Of a DNA stretch of 64,000 nt, positions 35,798 to 47,380 are shown piece after piece. The DNA comes from Glebionis coronaria (lineage: Eukaryota; Streptophyta; Magnoliopsida; Asterales; Asteraceae). A model generated the notes under the pieces. It was not told the DNA's origin. It worked only from the letters and a program-made list of their open reading frames with translations, and ran no database searches. The position numbers were made by a program, and so were the translations under genes. Where the stretch lies: the NCBI GenBank assembly GCA_025667525.1, contig CM046875.1, positions 436,058,617 to 436,122,616 of the forward strand, in the 5' to 3' direction. Each line of letters starts with the position of its first letter. Position 1 is the first letter of the stretch.

Positions 35798-37017
35798 TGT
35801 TAATGCAATAATGCCTAAAAACGTTACTTGCATTTTTTGGTCTCGCTTAGTTTTGATTACTACAATATGTAAAAACAAGCATTTACGAAAACAACGAAAA
35901 ACGAATTCTTGAGTTCAAGTATTTTTCATTTTACCCATTTTCACTTAAGGTATGAATAAACAAGCTAACCTTAATCAAGTGATCAAGTGATTTAATCTTT
36001 TCTTAAAACTCACTTTTTATTAAGTGTGACAAGTTTTATTATTAAACTTTCTTTTTAAGAAAATGTTTTATTAAATTAAATATTTTAAAATTTGTAAATG
36101 GCATATTCTTTTTTGATTTGAAATATTCTTTCAGGATATTTTATAATCAGATAAGACCTCCACCACTAAAGGACAAAAAAGGAGCGGAGTCTACTCCGGC
36201 GGTTCCCTAGTGTCTATGTGGTTCCTTATTGATAAGGTACCGCCGGCTGAGATAAGGAACCGCAGGCAGATATAGCCGTTGGCCCTTTGTCCTATAAATA
36301 GTGGACCATTCTCAGATTTTCTCTTCACCTCTTTTACACATAAATTTCCATATTCAAACATACTTCTTAAATCACTCAAATCCTTGATCATTTGATTGAT
36401 TACTACTTGTTTAGATGTGAATCTATCATATCCATCCCTTCCTCTCCAAGTGCAAAGAGAAGAACACTATCCTTGTGAAGTGTTGAGTCCACCACCAAAG
36501 ATCCTTTGAAGATCAAATCTTATACATTTGTTATTGTGTCATAGTTGTGAAGATCCAAGTAGTTGTGTTTATTTGGAAGTTGTGTATGTACTAAGTATAG
36601 TTGTGTAGATTGGTCCTAGCTACGATTAGGGCTCGACTTTTAGCTTAGAGTCGGAAATTGGTTAAGCAACGTGTACGGTTTTCTCCACCATAAGGAGATT
36701 GTTGTGTAGTGAACTCTTGAGTAAGGAGTACTCGAGGAGTGGAGTAGGAACGAGGAGTGAGCTTCGTTACCGAACCACTATACATCCTTGGTGTTTGGTT
36801 TGATCTTTCTTTACCCTTAACTCTTTACATTCTTTATTCTTTGTGCATATACATTAGTTAGTATTAGTTTTGTTACACTATCATTGTTCATATTGTGCAT
36901 AAGAAAATTTCACATATTTCCTCAAGCCTAAGTTTTTACAAAAGGATTTTTTGAAAACCATCTTTTAACAAGTAAATATAAGAAACTATTCAACCCCCCC
37001 CCCTTCTAGTTTCTACA
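35798..37017 (+). repeat. Sirevirus-like 5' LTR, 1.22 kb
   Basis: TG start directly after the GTCTT duplication, CA end directly before the PBS. It contains the palindrome block (36195-36272) and a TATA box. A C-rich run precedes its last bases. It differs from the 3' LTR at roughly 3% of positions by eye. Confidence 0.9.
36195..36301 (+). promoter_or_regulatory. Sirevirus-type palindromes and TATA box
   Basis: Inverted repeats CCGGCGGTTCC, GGTTCCTTAT/ATAAGGTACC and GATAAGGAACCGC stand immediately upstream of CCTATAAATAG (36291-36301). CGG/CCG-core palindromes in this place are a described trait of Sirevirus LTRs. The 3' LTR copy (49851-49956) preserves them, with GCGGTTCCTTATC facing GATAAGGTACCGC. 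Confidence 0.7.
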
Positions 37018-37019
37018 AT

Positions 37020-37031
37020 TGGTATCAGAGC
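37020..37031 (+). other. Primer-binding site, initiator tRNA-Met (copia)
   Basis: TGGTATCAGAGC two bases after the 5' LTR end, the common copia primer site. Confidence 0.9.
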
Positions 37032-37085
37032 GAGGTTGCTCAAGAATTTTTAAAGTATATTGTATTTTAAAACTTGAATCGATCT

Positions 37086-38967
37086 ATGGATTCCAACAAG
37101 TACCTAGAAGGGCAATCTATGCAAAGACCACCACTTTTTGAAACCGATAGTTTTATTTATTTGAAAAATAGATTTGAGACTTATGTGAAATCAAAAGATT
37201 TAGATCTTTGGCATGTTATTACCAATGGTGGTTTTTTACCTTATCAATTTAATAAAGTTTCTAAAACAAAATAATTGGTCACTTTTGACAAAGCTAATGA
37301 CGATACTAAAAAGAAACTTTCGAAAAATAATGAGGCTAAAATGGTGATTTATAAAGCTTTACCTAAGAAAGAGTATGAAAGGATTTTTATGTGTGAAAGC
37401 GCTAAAGATATTTGGAACACTCTTATAGTAACCCACCAAGGTAATAACCAAGTCAAAGAAAGCAAAATCGATCTTCTTGTCCAACAATATGAACAATTTG
37501 TCATCTTAGAAGATGAAACTATTGATAGTGCTTTTGCTAGATTTAACACTATTATTACTAGTCTAAAAGCACTTGATGAAGGTTTTTTTCTAGCAAGAAC
37601 AATGTTAGGAAGTTTCTAATGGCCTTACATCCTAAGTGGAGAGCAAAAGTCACGGCGATTTAAGAATCGAAAGATCTCTCAACTTTATCACTTGATGAAC
37701 TTATAGGCAACTTGAAGGTAAATGAGATGATAATTTTAAAGGACTCGGAATTGGTGAAAACCAAGAGTGAAAGGAAGTCTCTTGCACTCAAATCCAAGAA
37801 GGCACAAAGCGATCATGATAGTTCCTCGTATAGCGATCAAAATCATTTCATTAGTGAGTGTCCAAAGCCTTCACGCGATAAGAATCACACGATGTTTGTT
37901 AGTGGTTCTTGGAGCGATAGCGGTGAAGATGTTGATGACAACCCCAAAGAGGAGAAATGTCTTATGGCTCATACTTCTAAAGAGGTACATTCCGAAACCG
38001 AATATTATAGCAATGATAGCTCCACCTTAGATGATATTGAATTAGAAGGCCAATGTGATAATTTACACAAACTTAGCCTTAAATTCATAGAAAGAACAAA
38101 ACCTTAAAATCAACCAAAACTAAGCTTGAAAATGAAATCAATGAACTTAGGGAGAAAGTAGCCAAGCTTGAGAAAAATAAAGAAGTTGATTTAGGTTTCT
38201 TAAGTTGTGAGAAACTTAGATTAGAGAATGAAAATCTCAAGAGCACCTCCATTAAATTGGAAAAGTTCATGAAAGGTACTAGTGCTCTTGATGATATGTT
38301 AAACAAACAAATTCATTCTAAGGAAAGACTTGGTGTAGGTTTTAACTCAAATAAAGCATCAACTAGTGAACCTAAACAAGTCAGATTTTCAGAAAAATCG
38401 TCTGTTGTACGCGGTCCCAGATTGTATGGGGCGGTTCCTTATCACTATGGAATCGCCGCCCTAGATAAGGAACTGTGGCCAGAAAGAGTTTTTGCTGAAA
38501 ATTCTAAACTTTCTGAAAAGTAAAATTTAAGTGAACAACCAAAGCATCTTATTGTTAACAAGGTCAAATTACCCATACATGACGACAATGCCGTTGATAA
38601 GTTCTATAAGCCCTTGAGTAAACCTATAATGGGAAATAGAAGTTTATCAAGACCATCCACTACTCCACCAAGAGTACGGAATGAGTCTAGGCCTAGAAGT
38701 AGAACGACAACACCTAGAAGAGATAGTCAAAACAATTCATGACCTAGAAGTAAAACTCTAACACCTAGAAGGAATGACAACAACTCTAAACCAAGATAAA
38801 ATACACCTAGGAGAAATAATGAACAACAAAATGGTTATATGAATTGTTATCCTCCTCCATTTTATTCCCCATGGGGAACCCCTCCTCCATTCATGCATCC
38901 TAACCAAATGCAAGGGATGTTTGGTACTAACAATTTTGGACCCATGAGATATTGGGGACCAAATGTT
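37086..38967 (+). pseudogene. Sirevirus-like gag
   Basis: Starts MDSNKYLEG, then the UBN2-type gag core (NEAKMVIYKALPKKEYERIF, VKESKIDLLVQQYEQF, about 37300-37560). A Lys-rich segment follows, then a broken zinc knuckle (only the NHFISECPKP end remains, about 37842), an acidic region, a Leu/Lys-rich predicted coiled coil (about 38100-38290) and an Arg/Pro/Thr-rich basic tail with repeated TPRR words (38640-38810). Stops at 37272-37274, 37617-37619, near 38105 and at 38521-38523, plus frameshifts, disable it. A copy of the LTR palindrome lies inside this coding stretch at 38431-38475. Gag would form the particle. Confidence 0.8.
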
Positions 38968-38989
38968 TGATCGTGTGTGTTGTTACCTA

Positions 38990-40490
38990 GATATGCTTGG
39001 GAATTGATTTGGAACCCGACGAGTGGATTAAGGATAGTGGTTGTTCTAAACACATGACGGGTAATCAAAGTTTGTTCTCGCACTACAAAGCATATGATGG
39101 AGGTAACATCACATTCGCTAGTAGTCTACGTGGTAATATCATTGGAAAAGGTACGGTTTCTCTTGACTCCATGACCATTGAAAATGTTGAGCACGTAGAT
39201 AATTTAGGGTTTAACCTTTTAAGTATAGGTCAAATTTGTGTCAATAAGTGAACGGTCATCTTTTCGGAACATGACAGTGAAATCGTAAAAGATGGAAAGG
39301 TCATTGGAAAAGGTGTTAGAAAGCATGGGCTTTATGTCATGAAGGTCAATAAGAAGTCAAAAGATAACATATGTCTTGTGACTATAGATGATAGTTCTAC
39401 TCTTTGGCATAGGAGATTAGGTCACGCTAATATGCGTTTAATTCAATCTTTAGTCTCTAAGGAGTTGGTAAGACACCTCCCCAAGATGAAGTTTGATAGT
39501 CACTTTTGTGATGCTTGCAAAGTTGGAAAGCAAGATCACTCAAGTCACAAAGCCAAGAATTTGGTTTCAACATCTCGGTGCTTAGAGCTCCTACATATGG
39601 ATCTCTTTGGACCATCCGCCATACGGAGTTATGGAGGTAACCTTTATACCCTAGTTATAGTTGACGACTATTCTAGATTCACTTGGACTAGATTTTTGGC
39701 ATCGAAGAATGAAGCTTTCGATCATTTCTAAATCATTAGTCGAAGAATTCAAAATCAACTAGGATGTCCAATTGTCTCTATTAGGACGGATCATGGTAGG
39801 GAATTTGATAATGAAGTGCAATTTGGTGCCTTTTGTGAAGCTCATGGTATTACCCATAACTTCTCGGCTCCTCGCACTCCACAATCAAATGGGGTAGTTG
39901 AAAGGAAGAATAGGACCATCCAAGAGATGAGTAGGACGATGTTAAATAAGCAATCTTTGCCTCAAAAGTTTTGGTGCAATGCCGTGGACACATCGACTTA
40001 TATTCTCAACCGAATTCTTATTCGACCTTTCCTAGGAAAGACCCCCTATGAGATTATTAAAGGTAAGAAACCCTCATTGGAATACTTTAGGGTGTTTGGA
40101 AGCAAGTGCTTTATCCTCAACACCAAAGACTACCTTACCATGTTCGACCCAAAGTCTTACGAAGGTATTTTTTAGGTTATTCCCAAACTAGCAAAGCCTA
40201 CATAGTCCTCAATAGAACCTCGGGCGTAATTGAAGAATCACTTAACGTGACTTTTGATGAAACCCCTCCTTTACCCAAGACACCACCATTGGTTAATGAT
40301 GACTTGGATGAAATAGAAGTAGTTAAGGCCAAAGAGGTTAGAAAAATAAGAGTTGAAGACCTTCTGTTGAAAAGGAAGTAAACATTAAGGAGTCTAAGGA
40401 TCATACTCTCAATAATATCATTGGTAACTTAAATCAAAGGACCCTAAGATCTCAAGTCCAAAACCAATGCAACTTCTTTTGTTTTGTCTC
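38990..40490 (+). pseudogene. Sirevirus-like protease and integrase
   Basis: Protease active site WIKDSGCSKHMTGN near 39022-39060. GAG-pre-integrase and the HHCC zinc domain follow (LWHRRLGHAN ... FCDACKVGKQ, about 39400-39530). The integrase core has HMDLFGPS, IVDDYSRFTW and RTDHGREFDN, with the Glu in QSNGVVERKNRT (about 39595-39915). Stops at 39249-39251 and 39729-39731 and a frameshift near 40170 break it. Integrase before RT proves the copia order. The product inserted element DNA into chromosomes. Confidence 0.88.
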
Positions 40491-40491
40491 C

Positions 40492-42032
40492 TTGATTGAA
40501 CCGAAGAATGTTAAAGAAGCTTTGACGGATGAGAGTTGGGTCATTGCGATGCAAGAAGAATTGAATCAATTCGTTGCTAATGATGTTTGGGAACGTGTTC
40601 CTCCACCTAGAAGTTCTACCATTATAGGAACCAAATGGGTCTATAGGAATAAGTTAGATGAGAACGGTGTTGTGTCTCGTAACAAGGCTAGACTTGTAGC
40701 TCAAGGCTATAATCAACAAGAAGGGAGTGATTATGACGAGACATATGCACCGGTAGCAAGATTAGAATCCATTAGAATCCTTTTAGCCTACGCTTGTGCC
40801 TTAGACTTTAAGCTTCAACAAATGTATGTAAAGAGTGTGTTTCTTAACGGTTTGATCAATGAGGAGGTATATGTGGCTCAACCTCCCGGCTTCATTGATT
40901 TTGAGAAACCGGATCATGTTTACAAGCTTAAGAAGGCACTTTATGGTCTTAGACAAGCACCCAAAGCTTGGTATGATAGACTTAAAGCGTTTCTTGTTAA
41001 ACATGAGTATACCATGGGGATGGTAGATAACACACTCTTTACAAAGAAGAAAGGTTCTCACCTCATAGTCGTGCAAATATATGTTGATGACATTATATTT
41101 GGCTCAACTTATCAAGAATTGTGTGATGACTTTGCCAAAATCATGCATGATGAGTTTGAAATGAGTATGATGGGAGAACTTAACTTCTTTTTAGGACTCC
41201 AAATTAAACAAATGGATGATGGTATTTTCTTTAGTCAATCTAAGTATGCTAAAGAAATGCTAAAGAAATTTAGATTAGAAGAATCTAGACCAATGAAGAC
41301 CCCAATGGCCTGGATACTAAACTCACCGTAGATGATGATTGTGAGTCGGTAGACAACACCAAATATAGAGGTTGTTGTACCTAACAGAAAGTCGACCGGA
41401 TATCATGTTTAGTGTTTGCCTTTTGTGCTCGCTTCCAAGAGGCTCCCAAAACCTCTCACCTTGAAGCGATTAAGTGTATCTTCTGATACATTAAGGGCAC
41501 TATACATTTAGGATTATGGCATCCTAAAGGGACCGGCATAGAAACCATTGTCTACGCGGACTTGGATCATGCGGGAGACTATGTGGACCGGAAAATCACT
41601 AGTGGAGTTTAGACCTTCATGGGTTGTTGTTTAACTTCTTGGTTCTCCAAGAAAAAAACCGCTCTTGTGATATCCACCACGGAAGCCGAGTATGTGAGTG
41701 CCGTAAAAGCATGCCAACAAGCTCTATGGATGAAGCAAACGCTTGTTGATTACGGGATTTCTCTTGATGATGTTCCCATTATCTGCAACAATAAAGGTGC
41801 TATAGACCTTAGCAAGAATCCCGTGCAACATTCGCAAACCAAGCACATAGAAATTCGCCACCATTTCCTTAGGGTTAATGTTCAAAAGGGGAACATTTCG
41901 ATTGAGAAGGTACCCTCCGAGGATAACTTAGCCGACATCTTCATTAAGCCACTTAAGAGGGAACCTTTTAATTACTTGCGTCTAGGTCTAGGTTTAATGG
42001 AACATATTCCTTTATTGCTTTCCTCTTATTGA
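40492..42032 (+). pseudogene. Sirevirus-like reverse transcriptase and RNase H
   Basis: RT spans about 40500-41330 with IGTKWVYRNKLDENG, KARLVAQGY, QPPGF, LYGLRQAPKAWY and the catalytic YVDDIIFGS (about 41080-41106); this long stretch is open. RNase H is broken between about 41330 and 41620 by a small deletion, frameshifts and stops. It resumes as STTEAEYVSAVKACQQALW, KHIEIRHHFLR and ADIFIKPL up to the stop near 42030. RT and RNase H copy the RNA and remove it from the hybrid. Confidence 0.88.
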
Positions 42033-42714
42033 GTCTCTTGTTTTCTTTTGAGTCTTTTATCACTTTGAGTCATTGAGTCTCCTAAACTCTTCTTGAAAAT
42101 CTTCTCTTCTCCTTTTAAAAATTCTCAAAGTCTATTTCGAAAATGGCCGAGAAATGTTTTGACATTGTTAATTCAATCTAAAAACATTTTTCATAGATTC
42201 TTGCTATTAATCTCGAGCTTACATAATTCATATGTATGATTTTCTCAAACATAGCAAGAACAATATAGAATCATGGAGGATCATTGTGTCGTGACTTAAG
42301 TTCTTGTCTTACACACCTCCTACATCGATTTTTATTTTAAAATCCATGTATTTTGGTCAAATCTCTATTTGGTGAGTTCGTGTGTGTTTTCTTTGTCTAT
42401 CTTTGCTTTTAAGCATATCCCTATGATTAGTTAGACTAGAAAAATAAGATTTGCTGAATTGAAAAATCTTCCTTCACCACCAAAACACAACCTCAGTAGG
42501 TGGTTCCATATATGAACCGCGGTCCCTTAGCGATAAGGAACCGCCAGAAGTGATATGGAACCGCGTACAGTGCTTCCTTTTTTGGGTATTTCTGAAACTC
42601 CACATTTGTTCCAACACTTTTGGGAATCTTTGTTTCAACCCTTTGACCACCCTAAAAATACCTTGAGCCTTCCCTATTTAACCATAAGCATTTTGCCATA
42701 CTTCACATCCTAAA
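42033..42714 (+). other. Sirevirus-like post-pol region with palindrome copy
   Basis: Non-coding. At 42502-42565 it holds GGTTCCATATATGAACC, GATAAGGAACCGC and GATATGGAACCGC, the same palindrome family as the LTR promoter. No further frame was recognised before the ATG into which CACTA inserted. Confidence 0.6.
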
Positions 42715-42717
42715 ATG

Positions 42718-42906
42718 CACTACAAAAAAACAAGGCTAATGCAACACTTAAAGAGCAACACTTTAAAAAGATGTTGCCTTTTAAACAAAAATGATTGTAA
42801 AGCAACATTTCGAAGAAAAGTGTTGCATGTTAATAACTAATGCCTTTTGAAAGTGTTGCAAGTTTTATTAGAAAAAAGCAACACATTTTATAAGTAATGC
42901 AACACT
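42718..42906. repeat. CACTA left end with sub-terminal repeats
   Basis: Terminal inverted repeat followed by alternating GCAACACTT, ATGTTGCC, GCAACATTT and GTGTTGCA words in both orientations. Confidence 0.85.
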
Positions 42907-42957
42907 TTTTTTAATGTTTTGTGAATTTGTTAAAAGTTAAACTAAAAACATTATTTT

Positions 42958-43300
42958 AACTCGGGTTAGTCAAGTTCGGGTCTGGTCTGGTCTGTTCGGG
43001 TCGGGTCGGGTTCGGGTCAACTCGAATTCGAGTAAAGTTAATTTTTTCTTTTTTACCTTTTTAATACAATTTATATTAAATTTAAATTTTAAAAAAAAAA
43101 AAAATAAAAAAAAATTATTATTCGGGTCAATCGAGTTGACCCGAACCCGAAATAGACATAAATATTATACCCGATATCCAACCCGATTTCGAATTCGGGT
43201 TAGTCGGGTTAACCCGACTAACCCGAATTGAAATCTCAAATCGAGTAACCCGACCCGAATAGGATCGGGTCGGATCGAAAAAATTGACACCCGTACTTGC
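42958..43300. repeat. TCGGGT-rich palindromic patch (MITE-like)
   Basis: Dense runs of CGGGTCGGGT and their complement ACCCGACC, ending in TTGACACCCGTA. The ending resembles the terminal repeat of hAT-like MITEs (GGGTGTCAA), but the left end is not clear. A second such patch is at 45313-45530. Confidence 0.4.
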
Positions 43301-43889
43301 AACATTATAAGAACCTATATTTATTTATGAAAAATTCAAAATCCTTTGTAATGAAAAAATACACGAATTGTACTTTGCACATTTAAAAAAAATAAAAAGA
43401 AAAATATAATCTCCAAATCCAACCCGCTCAATTGTCCGCCCAAAATCTTCAAAATTTAGAATGATGAAGCCAAAATTTTGACCAAAACCTTTTAAGACTC
43501 CTAAATTTTTTTCAGATCCCTCCTAAAGCGTGGTTTTCTTTTTTCCATAAAAAATTCCATGTCTATTAGTATTATAATTGATACTCTATCACAGTACATT
43601 GTTATCTCCTAATCTATGCTCGGATGTTCTTCCACTTCCTCTAATTTGTAACAAGCAATAACAGGTAATTGTTTCTCACTAACTATCATGAAATATGTTA
43701 TAATAGAAATTAAAAATTGAGTACCAATTCATTTGTGGATGAAATATTTTTTAGTTGAATCTGAATGTGAAGTATGAATTTCTTCCATGTTGTTCTTAGC
43801 TCTTTGTGATCTTTTATTGTTTCTATACATTAGTTATGTGTACAATTTTCTTTTTTGGATATACATATATATTAAAATGACCCATTATA
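43301..43889. other. Unassigned CACTA interior
   Basis: AT-rich, no frame of note and no similarity recognised. It lies between a MITE-like patch and the captured lectin piece. Confidence 0.5.
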
Positions 43890-44560
43890 TTATTTGTACA
43901 CCAAGTGTTTGATGAAAATCCTCATAAGCGAATGCCAGTCGAATAGAGCTAGAACTTCTTTATAGTCTATCCAGTGTGTTGCTGGATCATAAACTGTTTC
44001 ACTCAGGGTAGAAGTTAAGGTCCAGTTCTTCCTTGTTTTAAGGTCATACCCAAGCTTCATACCTGGTAAAAGTACATTATTCGGGTGATTGAAACTCTCC
44101 CATAAAACCCTCTTGTTACTTTCATTAATCAGCTGGAAATTACCGTTGTCTTCCAGAGTTGCACTCACATTTGGATTTGGACCAGCTTGAACATTGGTAA
44201 TTTGCAGCACAATTTTCCTTCCTTCAGCCACTATCAAGTTTCCAGTGTTGGGGTCAATGGAGAGTGCTGCACCATCTGAAGGGTTGGGTGTCTTCTTCCA
44301 GTTTGCAGCCCATATTTAAGGACTGTTTCTCACAGACAATAGCATAAATGAATCTATATCTGAACCCATATTACCAAAATAACCAATCTTGAAAATTCCG
44401 TTATTGGAAAAAAGCATGTCACCGCCACCTGTGTATTGATGGCCAAGTCTGATTGTTGAAAACGTGTCGGACCGCAGACCAAATCTGACAGTGTAATCAA
44501 TATTCCTGCACTGATATGTGCCAAGATTTGATTCATAAAAAATAGCTTTCAGGCACGCCT
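43890..44560 (-). pseudogene. Captured G-type (S-locus) lectin receptor-like fragment
   Basis: Reading the minus strand gives QYTGGGDMLFSNNGIFKIGYFGN, then SIDPNTGNLIVAEG, LEDNGNFQLINE and LPGMKLGYDLKTRKNWTLTS. This is the mannose-binding B-lectin domain and the segment after it, as found in G-type lectin S-receptor-like kinases. Such receptors sit in the plasma membrane and sense extracellular signals. No PAN, transmembrane or kinase part is present. Stops (for example TAA near 44318) and frame changes show decay. It directly follows a thaumatin-like piece in the same orientation, which may reflect a fused source gene or joining during capture. Confidence 0.75.
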
Positions 44561-44589
44561 ATTTGAACAACCACCAATAATTAGACTGT

Positions 44590-45193
44590 TGGCATGAGCC
44601 TTGGTAACTCATACACCCCCTCCACCTTTCCACTTCAGCTCCGGTGGGCATCATTGATTCAAGTCGTTAATGCACCATGTTATTTCAAAACTACCATCAC
44701 GACTAGGCTCATCAGTCATTGGTACGTTAAAACCATTTAGGATACTGACATCATAAAACACATCATCCGTGGTCACAGTGAGCTCTGCAATCGTCACAGG
44801 TTGCGTGTAATTTCTTCCATTGCACTCCATTTCACCGCCGCAGTCACCCATGACACACGACCCCTGACCAGACTCATCGAAGGTGAAACCATTCCTACCC
44901 CAGATTCTACCCGTCCAGTCCCCCCAGAATTTCGAAAGTGTGGCTAGTACCCTGTTTGAGCTAGAACCCGGTGACATTGAGATCGGGACTACTTGAGATT
45001 CCAGGCCAAACTGTGAAGCCACAGTCATTGACAATAGTGATAGTAGTCCCCAAGGCTCCTGCAAATGTGGAACAAATTACATTTAGTACAAAACATATAT
45101 TACTGTATGTGTGTTCTATGAAATTAGAGGAGCAAATTTACCATTAGAAAACAACCATAATAATAAAACAAGGGTAAGAATATGAGGACGCAT
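44590..45193 (-). pseudogene. Captured thaumatin-like protein fragment with intron
   Basis: Exon 1 (45193-45142) encodes a typical signal peptide, MRPHILTLVLLLWLFSN. An 83-bp GT-AG intron (45141-45059) follows. Exon 2 continues in frame as GALGTTITIVNDCGFTVWPG, the N-terminus of thaumatin-like (PR-5 family) proteins. After a TAG and a frameshift near 44950 it reads GRIWGR, FDESGQGSC, GDCGGEMECNG, then PVTIAELT and DVFYDVSILNGFNVPM, the conserved thaumatin core. Such proteins are secreted and linked to defence and stress. The C-terminal half of the family fold is missing. Because the intron is kept, the gene was captured as DNA, not from a processed transcript. Confidence 0.8.
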
Positions 45194-45195
45194 TG

Positions 45196-46384
45196 TTGCT
45201 AAAATTATAGAAAAAAATCATGAAATGTTAACTGTATTTTTCTAGAATCATTTGTGTACCTACGGAATTGATTAGAGATTTATCGAATTTACCGAGTTGG
45301 TACAACATTAGTTGTGGCTAGGGGTGTCAAAAGGGTTGACCCGATCCGATCCGAACCCGACCCGAACCCAATAAAGCCTTATAGGGTCGGGTTCATTCGT
45401 GTCCAACTCGGCTTATAGGGTCTATCGAGTCAACCCGACCAACCCGATAGCCTTATAAGGTCGGTTTAAGGTTATCTTTTCATATTTTATCGGGTTCGGG
45501 TTCAACCCGATAACCCGATAATTTTTTACCAATCGGATACGAGATGTTTTAACATCAGTGGCATATGAGATGTAAATTAGTTAATACAATTTTAGTTCAA
45601 CAGATATGAGATGTAAATTGGTTAACATAAAATAAATTTATAACAACTTTTTTATTGAAATGCTTAGTTGACATTACGTCTATATATTTTACTCAGGTAA
45701 TCACTCATCATTGTTGTCAAGTGATCAAATTCATCCTCATTTTTACTATTTAATACCTTCTATTTCACTTTTTTTGTTACTACAATTTACATATGCTAGC
45801 TAGTGCTACTGTTGAGCTCTTTGCTACTACATTTTTTTAAACTTTGCACTTTTTGTAGCTTGTATCACTTCTCAAGTCAAGTAATGTATTATGACTGTTA
45901 TGTTAATAATTTTTCCTAAGGCCAGTGTCCTTATTTTACATTTTTGCAATCACAGGTTATTTTCCATGGTTATTTGATGATGAAATAAGGTTATAGAAAA
46001 TACTTTGGGAGTTATTTGTTCCACATTTAGATCTTATTAGAAGTGCTTAATCTTAAGTCGAAATTCATCCTTTTGCGCTTTGTTCTAGTATTTACTTTTC
46101 ATACTTGTGCAAATTCTGAACACGTACATTGTACGAGCAGATTTCATTTTAAAGTATACTAGTTCGCTTTAAAGTGTCTTTTTATCTACTGTTAGTTCAA
46201 ACACTTGTAGCGTGCTATGCATTAATCCTGTATTGGTCACACATGAATCATATACTTCATTGATGTGTGCGGCCAACTTTGATCTCGGTTGGCTGCCACC
46301 ATTTATTTTCCAACCCGGCCTGTTGTCACAAAAGTATGTTCGGTCTAGGAGTTGATTTATTTTTAAATGAAAAGTCTAGCAGTT
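45196..46384. other. CACTA interior with second GGGTTCGGG patch
   Basis: AGGGGTGTCAAAA at 45324 opens a patch of GGGTTGACCC and CCGAACCCG words (to about 45530), MITE-like. The rest is AT-rich with no gene seen. Confidence 0.45.
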
Positions 46385-47380
46385 CAATAACAAGACACCA
46401 ACACCTTCACCAATAGCAAAGCCCCATCATGATATTGGTCCCATTGTCGTGAAGCCTTTTGTGGCTCGTCATTTCTTTGAGACAATGCCCTACAAGCTAT
46501 TAACCCGCCAACCCCTGTAGGATTCATAGCAGCCTCAGTGTCATCAGCTATCATAATATGCGCTTCTCCTCTTATAATATGGTTTCCATTCCAGCCGCAT
46601 TACTACAGAAGTTTGCAGTTGCACAAGCTGTTAATATGGAGTAGTTAGGTCCCATCAAGCCTGTATCTATCGCTATAATGCTGATACCATGTTGGTAATC
46701 GATTAAGGAAAGTGAGTTTTTATTTGAATCCCATCTGAATAAGTGCTTCCACGCCGTTGCTAAGTGTTATTAGGCCTCCCATGCCTGATCCCACGAGAAC
46801 TCCTATCTTTGTTCGGTCCATCTGTCATACAATTTGATATGAAAATAACCTTTAACGCGTTCGAGGGTGTTTGGGAATATTACCTACCCTTGCTGATAGG
46901 TAACCTTTTTATTTTGTTTTTTCAAACTGATTAATATTGGTTGATTAGTAGTAACATTTTATAAGTAAGGTTATGAAAGTTATATATATGACTTATACCA
47001 CTCTGACCCTCCAAAAGTTTTTCATAGTAAGTGTTAACATTATTTCCAGAAACTGAAACCACTCCCATGCCAGTGATGAAAACTCTCTTTTTTCAGATTT
47101 GTTTCTCGTTTGGGTGTGAAACGGTTGGTGTAACCATGGCCTTGATGGCTCTAGATTTTGAAGCTGAGAACAAGAAACATCGTGAAAGTTAAAGTTTCAA
47201 AAGCATCAATATGCTACTTTTAATAGCTTAAAGAGACCATTAACCTCTAAAACAGCTAGATTGAAGCATAGAATCCACATTCTTTCCTTAATCTTTTCTC
47301 TTAAACATCAAACCGTACTACAAATGGCTGCTGCCATTTCTCGCAAGTCTGCACTTTCTTGACGAAAGTCGCGAAGGATG
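46385..47380 (-). pseudogene. Captured beta-ketoacyl-ACP synthase I (KAS I) fragment
   Basis: On the minus strand, a piece near 47180-46985 reads RAIKAMVTPTVSHPN ... KRVFITGMGVVSV ... TYYEKLLEGQSGI, the end of the plastid transit peptide and the first beta-ketoacyl synthase segment. An intron-like gap follows. Then DRTKIGVLVGSGMGGL (about 46820-46770), MGPNYSILTACATANFC with the catalytic Cys of the TACA motif (about 46660-46600), and a decayed CRALS-like piece to about 46385. KAS I extends acyl chains in plastid fatty-acid synthesis. Several exons are missing and stops and frameshifts occur throughout. Spacing between pieces suggests intron-bearing genomic DNA. Confidence 0.75.

Noticed and set aside
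44651..45064. A 137-codon frame that looks like an intact thaumatin-like gene
   Set aside because: Its first third is in the wrong frame for the family. The true exon start is frame-shifted and holds a stop, so this is a fragment.
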